Positions 52,225 through 59,447 of a DNA stretch of 64,000 nt are shown in pieces (position 1 is the first letter of the stretch; each line of letters starts with the position of its first letter). Position numbers and translations under genes: made by a program. The stretch covers positions 1 to 64,000 of the forward strand of contig JAQBXR010000005.1 in the NCBI GenBank assembly GCA_027623295.1. Direction: 5' to 3'. Under the pieces are notes generated by a model, which did no database searches, was not told the DNA's origin, and was given only the letters and a program-made list of their open reading frames with translations. This DNA is from Planctomycetota bacterium (GTDB lineage: Bacteria; Planctomycetota; UBA1135).

Positions 52225-52470
52225 TCAGTCTGATTTCACGCCGGGGAAAATCATTTGGCGCAACTGTCCTTCTACCTTCGCACCCGGCAACTCAAAGCTG
52301 TGTTCGAGCCCCTGGTATTTACAAACTAGGCGATACGCCTGAGTTTCCGGGACATGGCTCAAAGCAACTTGCCCCCTGGCATCGGTGGTTGACCATTCGC
52401 GGAAGCCGCCACCTAAGAGACCGCCCTGTAAAAGCAGGCCACCATAGAAACCGCTAAAGCCTGCAGCCAC
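52225..52470 (-). CDS. Remnant or small protein with carboxypeptidase-regulatory-like fold
   Basis: GTG 52470 is the first usable start and gives 81 residues, with a Gly/Leu-rich segment (GGLLLQGGLLGGGF) and then STTDARGQVALSHVPETQAY, typical of carboxypeptidase-regulatory-like beta domains. The same frame is open upstream to about 52581, and the first strand of that fold (EIYVSGARGNIQQARVAAG) is encoded before the GTG with no start codon. The gene therefore looks 5'-truncated or uses an unusual start. It is downstream of the SprT-like gene on the same strand. Confidence 0.5.
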   Translation of the reverse strand: MAAGFSGFYGGLLLQGGLLGGGFREWSTTDARGQVALSHVPETQAYRLVCKYQGLEHSFELPGAKVEGQLRQMIFPGVKSD

Positions 52471-52555
52471 TCTAGCTTGCTGGATGTTTCCTCTAGCTCC
52501 AGAGACATAGATTTCGCTCCCATGCCTAGTTGTTGCCGAGGGAGCCTCGACCCCT

Positions 52556-53032
52556 TCACCCTTTCCACGGACGACGCCAAGTTATGCCTGCAATGCGCAC
52601 CACTTTCCGGCGCCGCTTACGCCGCTTAGGGGAACGCAACCCCTCCACGTTCAGGTTGTGCGTTGCGCTGGTGGATTCGCCAGCAAGACGCATCAAGTTT
52701 TTCCACTCTGCCCCATGTGGAGCTACCCGCAAGCCGCGCCGCGTCGTCACCACTAAATGGGCAAGCTCATGGATCACCACCCCGCGCATTTCTTCGGGAT
52801 GACGTCCGAGCAAAAGAGGGTTCAACTCCAATAAACCCTCCTCCAACAAGGCGCGGCCAATGGTGGTGCGCAGTCTTGGATTCCAGCACCACTTCAACTT
52901 GTCCTGCAAGTTTTCGGCGCCCCAGCGATACAGCTGCTCCTCAATGACCTTCTCGATTTGACCGGGAGGCCAGTCACGCAACAAGGCCGCGATGTTCCCG
53001 CGTTCCCGTTCGAGAGGATTCTCCCGCGCCAT
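52556..53032 (-). CDS. SprT-like zinc metalloprotease domain protein
   Basis: This 158-residue protein carries HELAHLVV (about residues 89-96, HExxH zinc motif) and a downstream His in VAPHGAEWKNLM, matching SprT-like families. An N-terminal helical stretch and a basic C-terminus (PKRRKRRRKVVRIAG) resemble DNA-associated SprT/Spartan-type proteases, though the usual zinc ribbon is absent. Cellular role in bacteria is poorly known. ATG 53032 starts immediately after the nagA stop, so they are co-translated. Confidence 0.85.
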   Translation of the reverse strand: MARENPLERERGNIAALLRDWPPGQIEKVIEEQLYRWGAENLQDKLKWCWNPRLRTTIGRALLEEGLLELNPLLLGRHPEEMRGVVIHELAHLVVTTRRGLRVAPHGAEWKNLMRLAGESTSATHNLNVEGLRSPKRRKRRRKVVRIAGITWRRPWKG

Positions 53033-54181
53033 CTAAGCCCCGACCACCCGACGGCCGCCAACCCAGACCGGACCCACACTGTCGCCCTCTTCTAGAACTA
53101 CAAAATCTGCACGATGCCCTGCTTCCAGCGAACCACAATCTCCGATAAAACGTCCGGGGTTGGTGCAACCAATGCGGATGACATCGGCCATAGATAAATA
53201 GCCCTCGCGATGTGCACGCAGCAGCATTTCGGCCAATGGATCCAGAGTGCCGCCGAGGTTGCCCTTTGCATCGACGGCCACTGCACCACTTCTATGCAAT
53301 CGTTTTCCACCCGATGCAAATCCATCTGCAACTAATCCTGCATGAGATAAGTTGTCTGAAGTTGCGATTAAGGTTTTCTTCATGGCCGGCGTCTTCGCCC
53401 ACAAACGTAAAGTCTCCGGCGCGACGTGCACCATGTCTGGAATGACTCCGACCCACTCCGCTTTGCCTTCCATGGCAAATCCAATCGGTCCCATTTCGCG
53501 CGCAGTCAGGGCTGGAAGACGATTCCCCATATGGGTGATGGCGCAATCCCCATGATCCGCCAACGAGATGCAATCTCGGTATTCAGCCTCAGTATGCCCG
53601 ATGGAAGGAAGCACCTTGGCGGCATGAAAAACTTCGGCGACATCTAGGCTTCCTTTGAGTTCTGGCGCGAGCGTGCAGATCTGCAACCACCCGTCGCAAG
53701 CTTTCACTAACTTTTCCGCATGCTCCCGACTTGGCTTCCGTAAATCTTTACGCGGCAGTGCGCCACGCAAAGCTGGCGCCAAAAACGGGCCCTCAAGGTG
53801 CCATCCGGTGATGCGAGTGCGCGCCGTTCCACGCTCCGACTTCCATTTCCCCCACCGCTTCGCCGCGGAACGCAACTTCACATTGGACAGCGGATAGAAA
53901 CCGGCAAGAGCCGTGGTCACACCACTTGCTGCCAAGGCGCGCGTCATGCGTTGTAGATCTTTCACGGAGCCTTCGCCGCAATCGACTCCGCCAAATCCGT
54001 GGAGTAGGGTGTCGACAAAGCCTGGCATTACGCGGCTTTGGCCGAGGTCATGCAGAGAGGCGGCTTGCATCTTCGAAGGAGGCTCAAAGCTAACCTTCTC
54101 GAAACATCCGGACTTCCATGTCATCCAACCTGAGCTGAACGTTCGTCCATTCCAAAGCTGTGCTTGAATGCCGCGTTTCAT
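53033..54181 (-). CDS. nagA: N-acetylglucosamine-6-phosphate deacetylase
   Basis: This 382-residue amidohydrolase has LPGF-like VMPGFVDTLLHGFGG after the beta-strand N-terminus. HLEGPFLAP carries the metal Glu; IGHTEAEY and ITHMGNRLP carry metal and substrate His residues. The catalytic Asp is in ATSDNLSHAG. It deacetylates GlcNAc-6-P to glucosamine-6-P in the cytoplasm. The usual THLFNAM stretch reads THMGNRLP, a variation seen in some homologues. Start overlaps the rsmD stop (ATGA). nagB is not in the window. Confidence 0.9.
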   Translation of the reverse strand: MKRGIQAQLWNGRTFSSGWMTWKSGCFEKVSFEPPSKMQAASLHDLGQSRVMPGFVDTLLHGFGGVDCGEGSVKDLQRMTRALAASGVTTALAGFYPLSNVKLRSAAKRWGKWKSERGTARTRITGWHLEGPFLAPALRGALPRKDLRKPSREHAEKLVKACDGWLQICTLAPELKGSLDVAEVFHAAKVLPSIGHTEAEYRDCISLADHGDCAITHMGNRLPALTAREMGPIGFAMEGKAEWVGVIPDMVHVAPETLRLWAKTPAMKKTLIATSDNLSHAGLVADGFASGGKRLHRSGAVAVDAKGNLGGTLDPLAEMLLRAHREGYLSMADVIRIGCTNPGRFIGDCGSLEAGHRADFVVLEEGDSVGPVWVGGRRVVGA

Positions 54182-54753
54182 GATTTAGGTTTATGCCACC
54201 AGTAAAGGGAGGTGTTGCTGTAGTCGCGACGCTCCATTCCTGGAAGCGCGCAGACTTCGCCATCTACCAGGATACCGCGTGGGGTGTGCACCACCGCGCA
54301 ACCGCCCGGCGTGGTCATCTCCGCCAAATCGAGGAACAACCGCCACACTTTCAGGCGCTGGTTGCCACCTTTTCGAAAATCGTCATACGGAGGGTCGAAG
54401 AAAACCAAATCGGGAGGCGGGCCAAGGCCTTTCATGGTGGGGAGTCGATAAGCGTCGCCACACAGGCATCGATGGGTCTCCTTGGTCCCCAAAAGGTCCG
54501 CATTTTCCTCAATCTGCAGAGCAGCAGGACGGCTGTATTCCACTGCCAGCACAGACTTTGCACCTCTCGACAGAGCTTCAAAACCCAATATTCCGCTGCC
54601 CGCGTAGACATCCCAGACCACGGCATCGTCCAGCAACTCTTGGAGATGGTTGAACAAGCCTTCCCGCGCCCGCTCGACAAGGGGGCGGGTCGCTTCCACC
54701 TTCGGCACCTTAAGCCGACGGCCGCGAAACTCTCCGGCAGTGATTCGTAGCAT
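54178..54753 (-). CDS. rsmD: 16S rRNA (guanine-N2)-methyltransferase RsmD
   Basis: The protein is 191 residues from ATG 54753. LRITAGEFRGRRLKVP and TRPLVERAREGLFNHL are the classic RsmD start. WDVYAGSGILGFEALSRGA is the SAM motif I and FFDPPYDDF is the catalytic motif IV. It methylates G966 (E. coli numbering) of 16S rRNA. It is first gene of the rsmD-nagA-sprT-like run and divergent from pdxJ with 23 bases between starts. Confidence 0.92.
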   Translation of the reverse strand: MLRITAGEFRGRRLKVPKVEATRPLVERAREGLFNHLQELLDDAVVWDVYAGSGILGFEALSRGAKSVLAVEYSRPAALQIEENADLLGTKETHRCLCGDAYRLPTMKGLGPPPDLVFFDPPYDDFRKGGNQRLKVWRLFLDLAEMTTPGGCAVVHTPRGILVDGEVCALPGMERRDYSNTSLYWWHKPKS

Positions 54754-54776
54754 GGAAGGCGTAGAATACGCGCGCC

Positions 54777-55511
54777 ATGCCACGACTCCACGTGAACATT
54801 GATCATGTTGCCACCTTGCGACAAGCCCGCCTCTCTCAAGAGCCTGATCCAGTCATTGCTGCTGGGATCTGCGAATTGGCCGGCGCCAACGGAATCACCG
54901 TGCACTTGCGCGAGGATCGTCGTCATATTCAAGAGCGCGATGTGCGCATTTTGAAGCAGACGGTAAAAACCTTACTCAACCTCGAGATGGCCTGGACCAA
55001 GGAAATGCTCGACTTCGCAATGGATCTGAAACCGAACCAGATTTGCGTGGTCCCAGAGAAGCGTGAAGAACTCACCACCGAAGGCGGCCTCGATGTTGGA
55101 CAGTATGAACAGAGTCTGAGCGAAGAGATGGGCGACCTGCAGAAGGCTGGAATTGAGGTCAGCCTTTTCATTGACCCGCTGCCAGATGCCATTGAGTGTG
55201 CTGCGCGCGCTGGGGCAGATTTTGTGGAGTTGCATACCGGCAGTTATGCCAACGCCCGCGGCAAGAATCGCCTGAATGAATTGAAGCGCTTGGAAACCGC
55301 AGCCAACTATGCCCACGAACTAGGTTTGCGCGTGAATGCTGGTCATGGTTTAGATTTTGACAATGTGTTACCGATTGCGCAGCTCCCTTGGGTTGAGGAG
55401 CTGAACATTGGCTACGCCATCATTTGTCGTTCGATTTACTCCGGCCTCGACCAAGCTGTGCGCGAAATGCAGGACCGCATTTTGGCCGCAGCGCCGCCTG
55501 ACCAAGAGTAG
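54777..55511 (+). CDS. pdxJ: Pyridoxine 5'-phosphate synthase PdxJ
   Basis: The 244-residue protein starts [17 protein letters not shown], the hallmark PdxJ N-terminus. [16 protein letters not shown] supplies phosphate and substrate contacts. [11 protein letters not shown] and [13 protein letters not shown] complete the TIM barrel. PdxJ condenses 1-deoxyxylulose-5-phosphate with 3-amino-2-oxopropyl phosphate in vitamin B6 synthesis. Tryptophanase and the aminotransferase in this window need its product PLP. The glycosyltransferase gene follows after 6 bases. Confidence 0.96.
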   Translation: MPRLHVNIDHVATLRQARLSQEPDPVIAAGICELAGANGITVHLREDRRHIQERDVRILKQTVKTLLNLEMAWTKEMLDFAMDLKPNQICVVPEKREELTTEGGLDVGQYEQSLSEEMGDLQKAGIEVSLFIDPLPDAIECAARAGADFVELHTGSYANARGKNRLNELKRLETAANYAHELGLRVNAGHGLDFDNVLPIAQLPWVEELNIGYAIICRSIYSGLDQAVREMQDRILAAAPPDQE

Positions 55512-55517
55512 GCCACC

Positions 55518-56627
55518 ATGGCGAATCCGATTCCGGTGTTCATCAATGCGCGATTCCTCACCGAACCGCTCACGGGTTTGCAACGTTGGGGTCGCGAGGT
55601 TTTGCGCGAGCTCGATGCGATGATTGAAGACGGCAGCATCGATGGAAGTGCTTACCGGTTTCAGTTACTCACGCCATCACAACCGGAGGACATGCCGGAG
55701 TATCGACACCTGCAACTAAAAGTGAAGGGTCCGCTGCGTTCTCACTTATGGGAGCAATTGATTTTGCCTAGAGCGGCGAAAGGCTTTTTACTCAACTTCA
55801 AGAACACGGCGCCAACGCGACATCGGAATATGTCGGTGCTGATTCATGACTTGCAACCCATCGCGCGACCGGAAACCCATAACGCTATGTTTAACCGGGT
55901 TTACCAGTGGATTCTTCCGCGCGCTACACGTCGGGCGAAAGTTGTGTTCGCTGTATCGAAGAGCACGGCCTTAGAGATGCACAAGCACTTCGGGACTCCC
56001 CTGGAAGACATCACAGTGACGGGTGACGGCCATGAGCATGTGCTGCGTATAGAGCCGGACGATGGCATCATCAAGAAACATGGCTTAAAGCAAAATGGGT
56101 TCTTACTTGCGGTAAGCAGTTTGAATCCGAATAAAAACTTCGCTGCCATTTTGCGGGCGATGAAAATTGCCAACATCAAAGTACCGCTAGTAATTGCGGG
56201 CGGCACCAACCCACGCGTATTCGAAGGCACGGACGGCATCGACGTACTTCCGAAGAACGCGATCCATGTTGGCCGGGTTAGCGATGAAGAGTTACGCGCA
56301 CTTTATGAACATGCGCTCGGCTTTGTTTACCCCTCTTTTTACGAGGGATGGGGCTTGCCGCCTGGAGAAGCCATGTTGCTCGGATGCCCCGTCATCAGCA
56401 GTAACACCACTTCACTGCCAGAAGTTTGTGGCGATGCCGTCCTTTATTGCGATCCCGCCGACGATGAATCCATCGCCAAGCAACTCTTCCGCTTAGTCGA
56501 AGATGGACCGTTACGCCAAGAGCTCTCCGCACTTGGAAGAGCGCGCTCAAGTCAGTTCACTTGGCGCGCCGTTGCGGAAAAGGTTTGGGCGGCAGTAGAA
56601 CCTGCGATTCAGGCTAGTGCCAAGTAG
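55518..56627 (+). CDS. GT-B glycosyltransferase, family 4
   Basis: This 369-residue cytoplasmic protein has two Rossmann-like halves. The donor-binding half contains LLAVSSLNPNKNFAAIL and the E-x7-E motif (EGWGLPPGEAML, about residues 275-286) followed by GCPVISSNTTSLPEVCGDA. This is standard for GT4 retaining enzymes such as mannosyltransferases. The FINARFLTEPLTGLQRWGRE start is common in GT4 enzymes of polysaccharide synthesis. Sugar specificity is unknown. It is 6 bases after pdxJ, probably co-transcribed. Confidence 0.88.
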   Translation: MANPIPVFINARFLTEPLTGLQRWGREVLRELDAMIEDGSIDGSAYRFQLLTPSQPEDMPEYRHLQLKVKGPLRSHLWEQLILPRAAKGFLLNFKNTAPTRHRNMSVLIHDLQPIARPETHNAMFNRVYQWILPRATRRAKVVFAVSKSTALEMHKHFGTPLEDITVTGDGHEHVLRIEPDDGIIKKHGLKQNGFLLAVSSLNPNKNFAAILRAMKIANIKVPLVIAGGTNPRVFEGTDGIDVLPKNAIHVGRVSDEELRALYEHALGFVYPSFYEGWGLPPGEAMLLGCPVISSNTTSLPEVCGDAVLYCDPADDESIAKQLFRLVEDGPLRQELSALGRARSSQFTWRAVAEKVWAAVEPAIQASAK

Positions 56628-56629
56628 AG

Positions 56630-56785
56630 CTAAAACTCAAAGTCGTCCGAGGACTCTTATTCGCCTTGTTGCTTCTTGACCTCTTCAGCCATCATCTCCA
56701 TGCTCATTGCAAGCCCAATGAACATTTGTACTGGATATTCCAGTTCCGTGAATGGGGAGGCCAGGAGAAGTGTAGAAATAATCAT
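56630..56785 (-). pseudogene. Remnant of a fourth acidic-tail secreted protein
   Basis: From ATG 56785 the - strand encodes 42 residues (MIISTLLLASPFTELEY... ending VKKQQGE), then TAA, then in the same frame ESSDDFEF and TAG at 56630. The part PVQMFIGLAMSMEMMAEEV resembles PVDTFMQMALGSMQGQMEEV at the end of the neighbouring protein (56803). The final DDFEF is the acidic Phe tail of this family. It is best read as the 3' end of a duplicated gene with an in-frame stop. A short expressed peptide is less likely. Confidence 0.6.
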
Positions 56786-56802
56786 TTTGGATTCGGGCTT
56801 GG

Positions 56803-57816
56803 TTAGAAGGGTATGTCGTCGTCGACTTCTTCCATCTGGCCTTGCATAGATCCAAGTGCCATTTGCATAAAAGTGTCTACTGGGAAGGGAGCGCGTCCTT
56901 CCATGCTCTGATGCTTAAAGTGATCCGACGAAAAGAGGCCATCGCCAATCTTGAAGTCCAAAAACTCGACCGAGAACTCCATGCCCATTTTGCCTTCGGC
57001 GGACATGGTCATCCCCATGTTGGTGGGGATTCCCGAGTAACGATCAAAGCTCATTTCATAGGTTGCGCTCTCCATGAGTGTTCGCGTTTCTTGATCGTGA
57101 ATGCGCTGGATCCATTCATCCTTAATGCTGGCGGTCACATGAACTTCACCAGAGTCGACGCGGAAGTCATCGATATTTGCCGTCAACATATACATTTGCG
57201 CCCAAGCAGCTGGGTTGATGCCTTGCTGGAAGAACTCCTCGGCATCCATACTCTCAGGCAAAAGGTTCGAAAGGTCAATGTCTTCGCTGTCAAAATACTT
57301 CCAATAGACTTCGAGCATTTGCTCTAAGACGTCGAGATCGAGGGTGAACACCATTTTCTCGAAGCCCATGTTGGCCTGCTCAACCATAGCAAGCAGCCAA
57401 TCATCGTGAAAGCCCGGGGCGGCGTGAAGGGATTCGCCGTCCGCATTCATGTTTAGTGATAGCTTTATCGGCCCCATGGCCATGTTCCCAGGCAGGTCGC
57501 CCAGGTCAAGGTGCAGGTCGATGATTTGGCGGAAGTGACGCACATCTGCATATTCCATGGACCCGCTTATTTGGACTTCGACAGAAACCTTTTCCGTCGG
57601 GACGTTCACCAAAATCTTACCGGTGAAGCCAACCTGGAACGGCTTGCTTGCTTCTTGAGTGTGGCTCGGCAAAGACTCTAACCACTGTTCATAATTCGTG
57701 GGAGTCGCCGGAGCCTTAACGCTTCCGCCCGAAAGCCCGGTTTCGGCATTGGGCGAATTCGTCTGTGGCGCAGTGCATGCGCCAAGAAGAAGAAGGCAAG
57801 TTAGGAGGTGTTTCAT
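56803..57816 (-). CDS. Lipoprotein of the acidic-tail secreted family
   Basis: The protein is 337 residues from ATG 57816, with lipobox LLLLGAC (Cys about 14). The body is beta-strand rich, with repeated amphipathic strands (VSVEVQISGSMEYADVRHF; MAMGPIKLSLNMNADGESLH). The short C-terminal helix region ends EEVDDDIPF. Its plan matches the proteins at 57897 and 8911. No enzymatic motif. A periplasmic carrier or binding role of LolA-like type is possible but not shown. A good terminator separates it from the upstream paralogue. Confidence 0.78.
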   Translation of the reverse strand: MKHLLTCLLLLGACTAPQTNSPNAETGLSGGSVKAPATPTNYEQWLESLPSHTQEASKPFQVGFTGKILVNVPTEKVSVEVQISGSMEYADVRHFRQIIDLHLDLGDLPGNMAMGPIKLSLNMNADGESLHAAPGFHDDWLLAMVEQANMGFEKMVFTLDLDVLEQMLEVYWKYFDSEDIDLSNLLPESMDAEEFFQQGINPAAWAQMYMLTANIDDFRVDSGEVHVTASIKDEWIQRIHDQETRTLMESATYEMSFDRYSGIPTNMGMTMSAEGKMGMEFSVEFLDFKIGDGLFSSDHFKHQSMEGRAPFPVDTFMQMALGSMQGQMEEVDDDIPF

Positions 57817-57835
57817 TCGAAGAAAACTTCGCTGC

Positions 57836-57871
57836 ATTAAAAAGAGCGGGCACCCCGCAATGGGGTACCCG
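57836..57871 (-). terminator. Rho-independent terminator between the two acidic-tail genes
   Basis: On the - strand GCGGGTACCCC and GGGGTGCCCGC pair over 11 positions (one U-G pair that would be a C-A mismatch on the + strand, supporting - strand use), with a 5-base loop and TCTTTTTAA after it. It lies 26 bases past the stop of the 57897 gene. Confidence 0.9.
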
Positions 57872-57896
57872 CCGGATGTTTGAGGTCCAGGGGGCC

Positions 57897-58709
57897 CTAG
57901 AACTCGAGGTCGTCGTCAGCAACCTCTTCTTGTGGCATCTGCATCTGGATCATCGGGCTGAGATCCATGACGGTCTGGCCTTCGGTAACCGTGAAGGTAA
58001 AAGTGCCTTCAGGAAACTCTTCGATGAAGGCATTTTCCGTTGCGTTCACAACAGTTTTGCCTTCATCGATGCTCATCTCCATGGCGGAAAGGAACCAGTG
58101 CTCTTTCTCGAATGCAATGAAACCGTTGACGTCAGCACCAGTCAAGGTGTAGCGACGCAGGCCTTCGCCTGAACCTTCTTCCTTAAAGGTGAAGCCTTCG
58201 AGAGCGCCAGAAGCCATTTTCTTAATGGCAGCCTTGTCCATTCCACCTTCTCCAGACATGCCACCACCCATTTGGGAGGACAGCATTTTTCCCAGAAGAG
58301 CTAACTCTACTTTGACCGGACCACTTGCCAGGCCGCCGGAAAGCTCGGCCAGGCTTGGGGAGTCCACGTAAATGTAGGTGCCGTCTGCGAGGACAGTGAA
58401 CTGCATTTGCTTCTCACCTTCAAAATCATCTTGAACAGTCATGTCCAAGTTGACGGAGAAGTGCTTCGCGTCCTGGAATTGAACGCCGGCAACGAGTGCC
58501 CAGGACTGGACTTCGCCTTCATGGACGGACACGTTGAAAGTGGACTTCCAAGCGTGATCGAGAATGGCAGGGACGTGCTCCAGGATTGCATCAAGTGCAG
58601 GGTTGGAGACTGGTGCTGGAGCTTCAATTGGAGCGTCTACTTCTTGAGCGAAGACAGGCGACAGTAGGGCTGCCGAGACTGAAGCGAAAAGAATGGTTTT
58701 CTTGAACAT
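57897..58709 (-). CDS. Secreted protein of the acidic-tail family
   Basis: This 270-residue protein has a Sec signal peptide (TILFASVSAALLSPVFAQ) and no lipid Cys. The body is beta-rich (HFSVNLDMTVQDDFEGEKQ, FTVLADGTYIYVDSP), with a Gly/Met-rich loop (QMGGGMSGEGGMD) in the middle. The C-terminal segment ends QEEVADDDLEF. In overall design it recalls LolA/LppX-type lipid-binding half-barrels, but I cannot confirm that fold. On the - strand a TACAAT -10-like hexamer lies upstream (+ strand ATTGTA at 58743-58748). Confidence 0.78.
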   Translation of the reverse strand: MFKKTILFASVSAALLSPVFAQEVDAPIEAPAPVSNPALDAILEHVPAILDHAWKSTFNVSVHEGEVQSWALVAGVQFQDAKHFSVNLDMTVQDDFEGEKQMQFTVLADGTYIYVDSPSLAELSGGLASGPVKVELALLGKMLSSQMGGGMSGEGGMDKAAIKKMASGALEGFTFKEEGSGEGLRRYTLTGADVNGFIAFEKEHWFLSAMEMSIDEGKTVVNATENAFIEEFPEGTFTFTVTEGQTVMDLSPMIQMQMPQEEVADDDLEF

Positions 58710-58817
58710 GTGTCTGTTTTCCGGGGAGGGAAATGTTTGCGGATTGTACCGCTTCCACAGGGATTGCGTGGCCCATTCCCTACGCCCGAATGCATAAACG
58801 GTTGGCTACAGATTTGG

Positions 58818-59345
58818 TTAAGTCCAAATTTCAGTGAACACCGCGTAGCCCCAGTATCCCATTTGGAATGCGCCTATGGCCATTTTTGCCCCCTTCCCCA
58901 GCAATATGCCCAGGAAAGCCCCAAAACCGATACCCATGAGCTCCTTGCTTTCTCGATTTGCAAAAACGATTTCAAAGAAAATCGCCCCGCAAAAGGCACC
59001 CACTGCAGCTCCGATAAGAGTCCCCAGGATGGGAATGGGGATAAATGGAGTGGCGAAAATCGCCCCTACGAAACCTCCGAAAAAGGCTCCCCACTGACCG
59101 GATTTCCCCGCGCCGGCCTTTTTTGCGGTTTTGGTCGCCAACAGGAGCTCGAGAAGTTCGGCGACGCCTGCAGCAACCAAAAGGATGAGAAAGGGGGTCC
59201 AGCCGAGACCTAGAGATGGCCCGAGCAAGCCGGCGGCAGCGATGAGCCAGTTGCCAGGAATGCTAAATGGAATCAGCAACAAACCTATCCCAGCTATAAG
59301 AAAACTGAGTAGTCCTAACATGAGGAGGCTGATTTCGGGCACCAA
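58818..59345 (-). CDS. DUF456 family membrane protein
   Basis: This protein of up to 175 residues has about four membrane segments rich in Gly and Ala. GIGLLLIPFSIPGNWLIAAA at the N-terminus and the later KTAKKAGAGKSGQWGAFFGG linker followed by FIPIPILGTLIGAAVGAF are typical of DUF456. The start is uncertain: TTG 59345, GTG 59342 or ATG 59321. Function of the family is unknown. It is divergent from clpB, and the palindrome of the clpB promoter lies 21 bases before this start. Confidence 0.85.
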   Translation of the reverse strand: MVPEISLLMLGLLSFLIAGIGLLLIPFSIPGNWLIAAAGLLGPSLGLGWTPFLILLVAAGVAELLELLLATKTAKKAGAGKSGQWGAFFGGFVGAIFATPFIPIPILGTLIGAAVGAFCGAIFFEIVFANRESKELMGIGFGAFLGILLGKGAKMAIGAFQMGYWGYAVFTEIWT

Positions 59346-59365
59346 GGGAGTTTACGAGCGATGCG

Positions 59366-59404
59366 CTGTCATATTGGCAGAACTTCTTCGGCACGGGCAT
59401 TGCA
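59366..59404 (+). promoter_or_regulatory. Sigma-54-like promoter with upstream palindrome (clpB)
   Basis: CGGCACGGGCATTGCA (59389-59404) matches TGGCACG-N4-TTGCW at all but the first base, with GG and GC 10 bases apart. Nine bases before the GG lies CTGTCATATTGGCAG (59366-59380), the same CTGYC-N5-GGCAG palindrome found before the receiver-groES-groEL unit. The predicted start of transcription is near 59415, about 33 bases before the ATG. Confidence 0.72.
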
Positions 59405-59447
59405 TATTATCGGACGTTGGCGAGCAACCTTCGTCGGCCATAATGAC

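Noticed and set aside
54193-54750. 185-codon ORF on + strand opposite rsmD
   Set aside because: rsmD motifs are complete on the - strand and there is no independent support for the opposite frame.
59361-59447. N-terminal extension of ClpB in the ORF track
   Set aside because: The extra 29 residues would be encoded by the promoter block and do not resemble ClpB; ATG 59448 gives the normal N-terminus.
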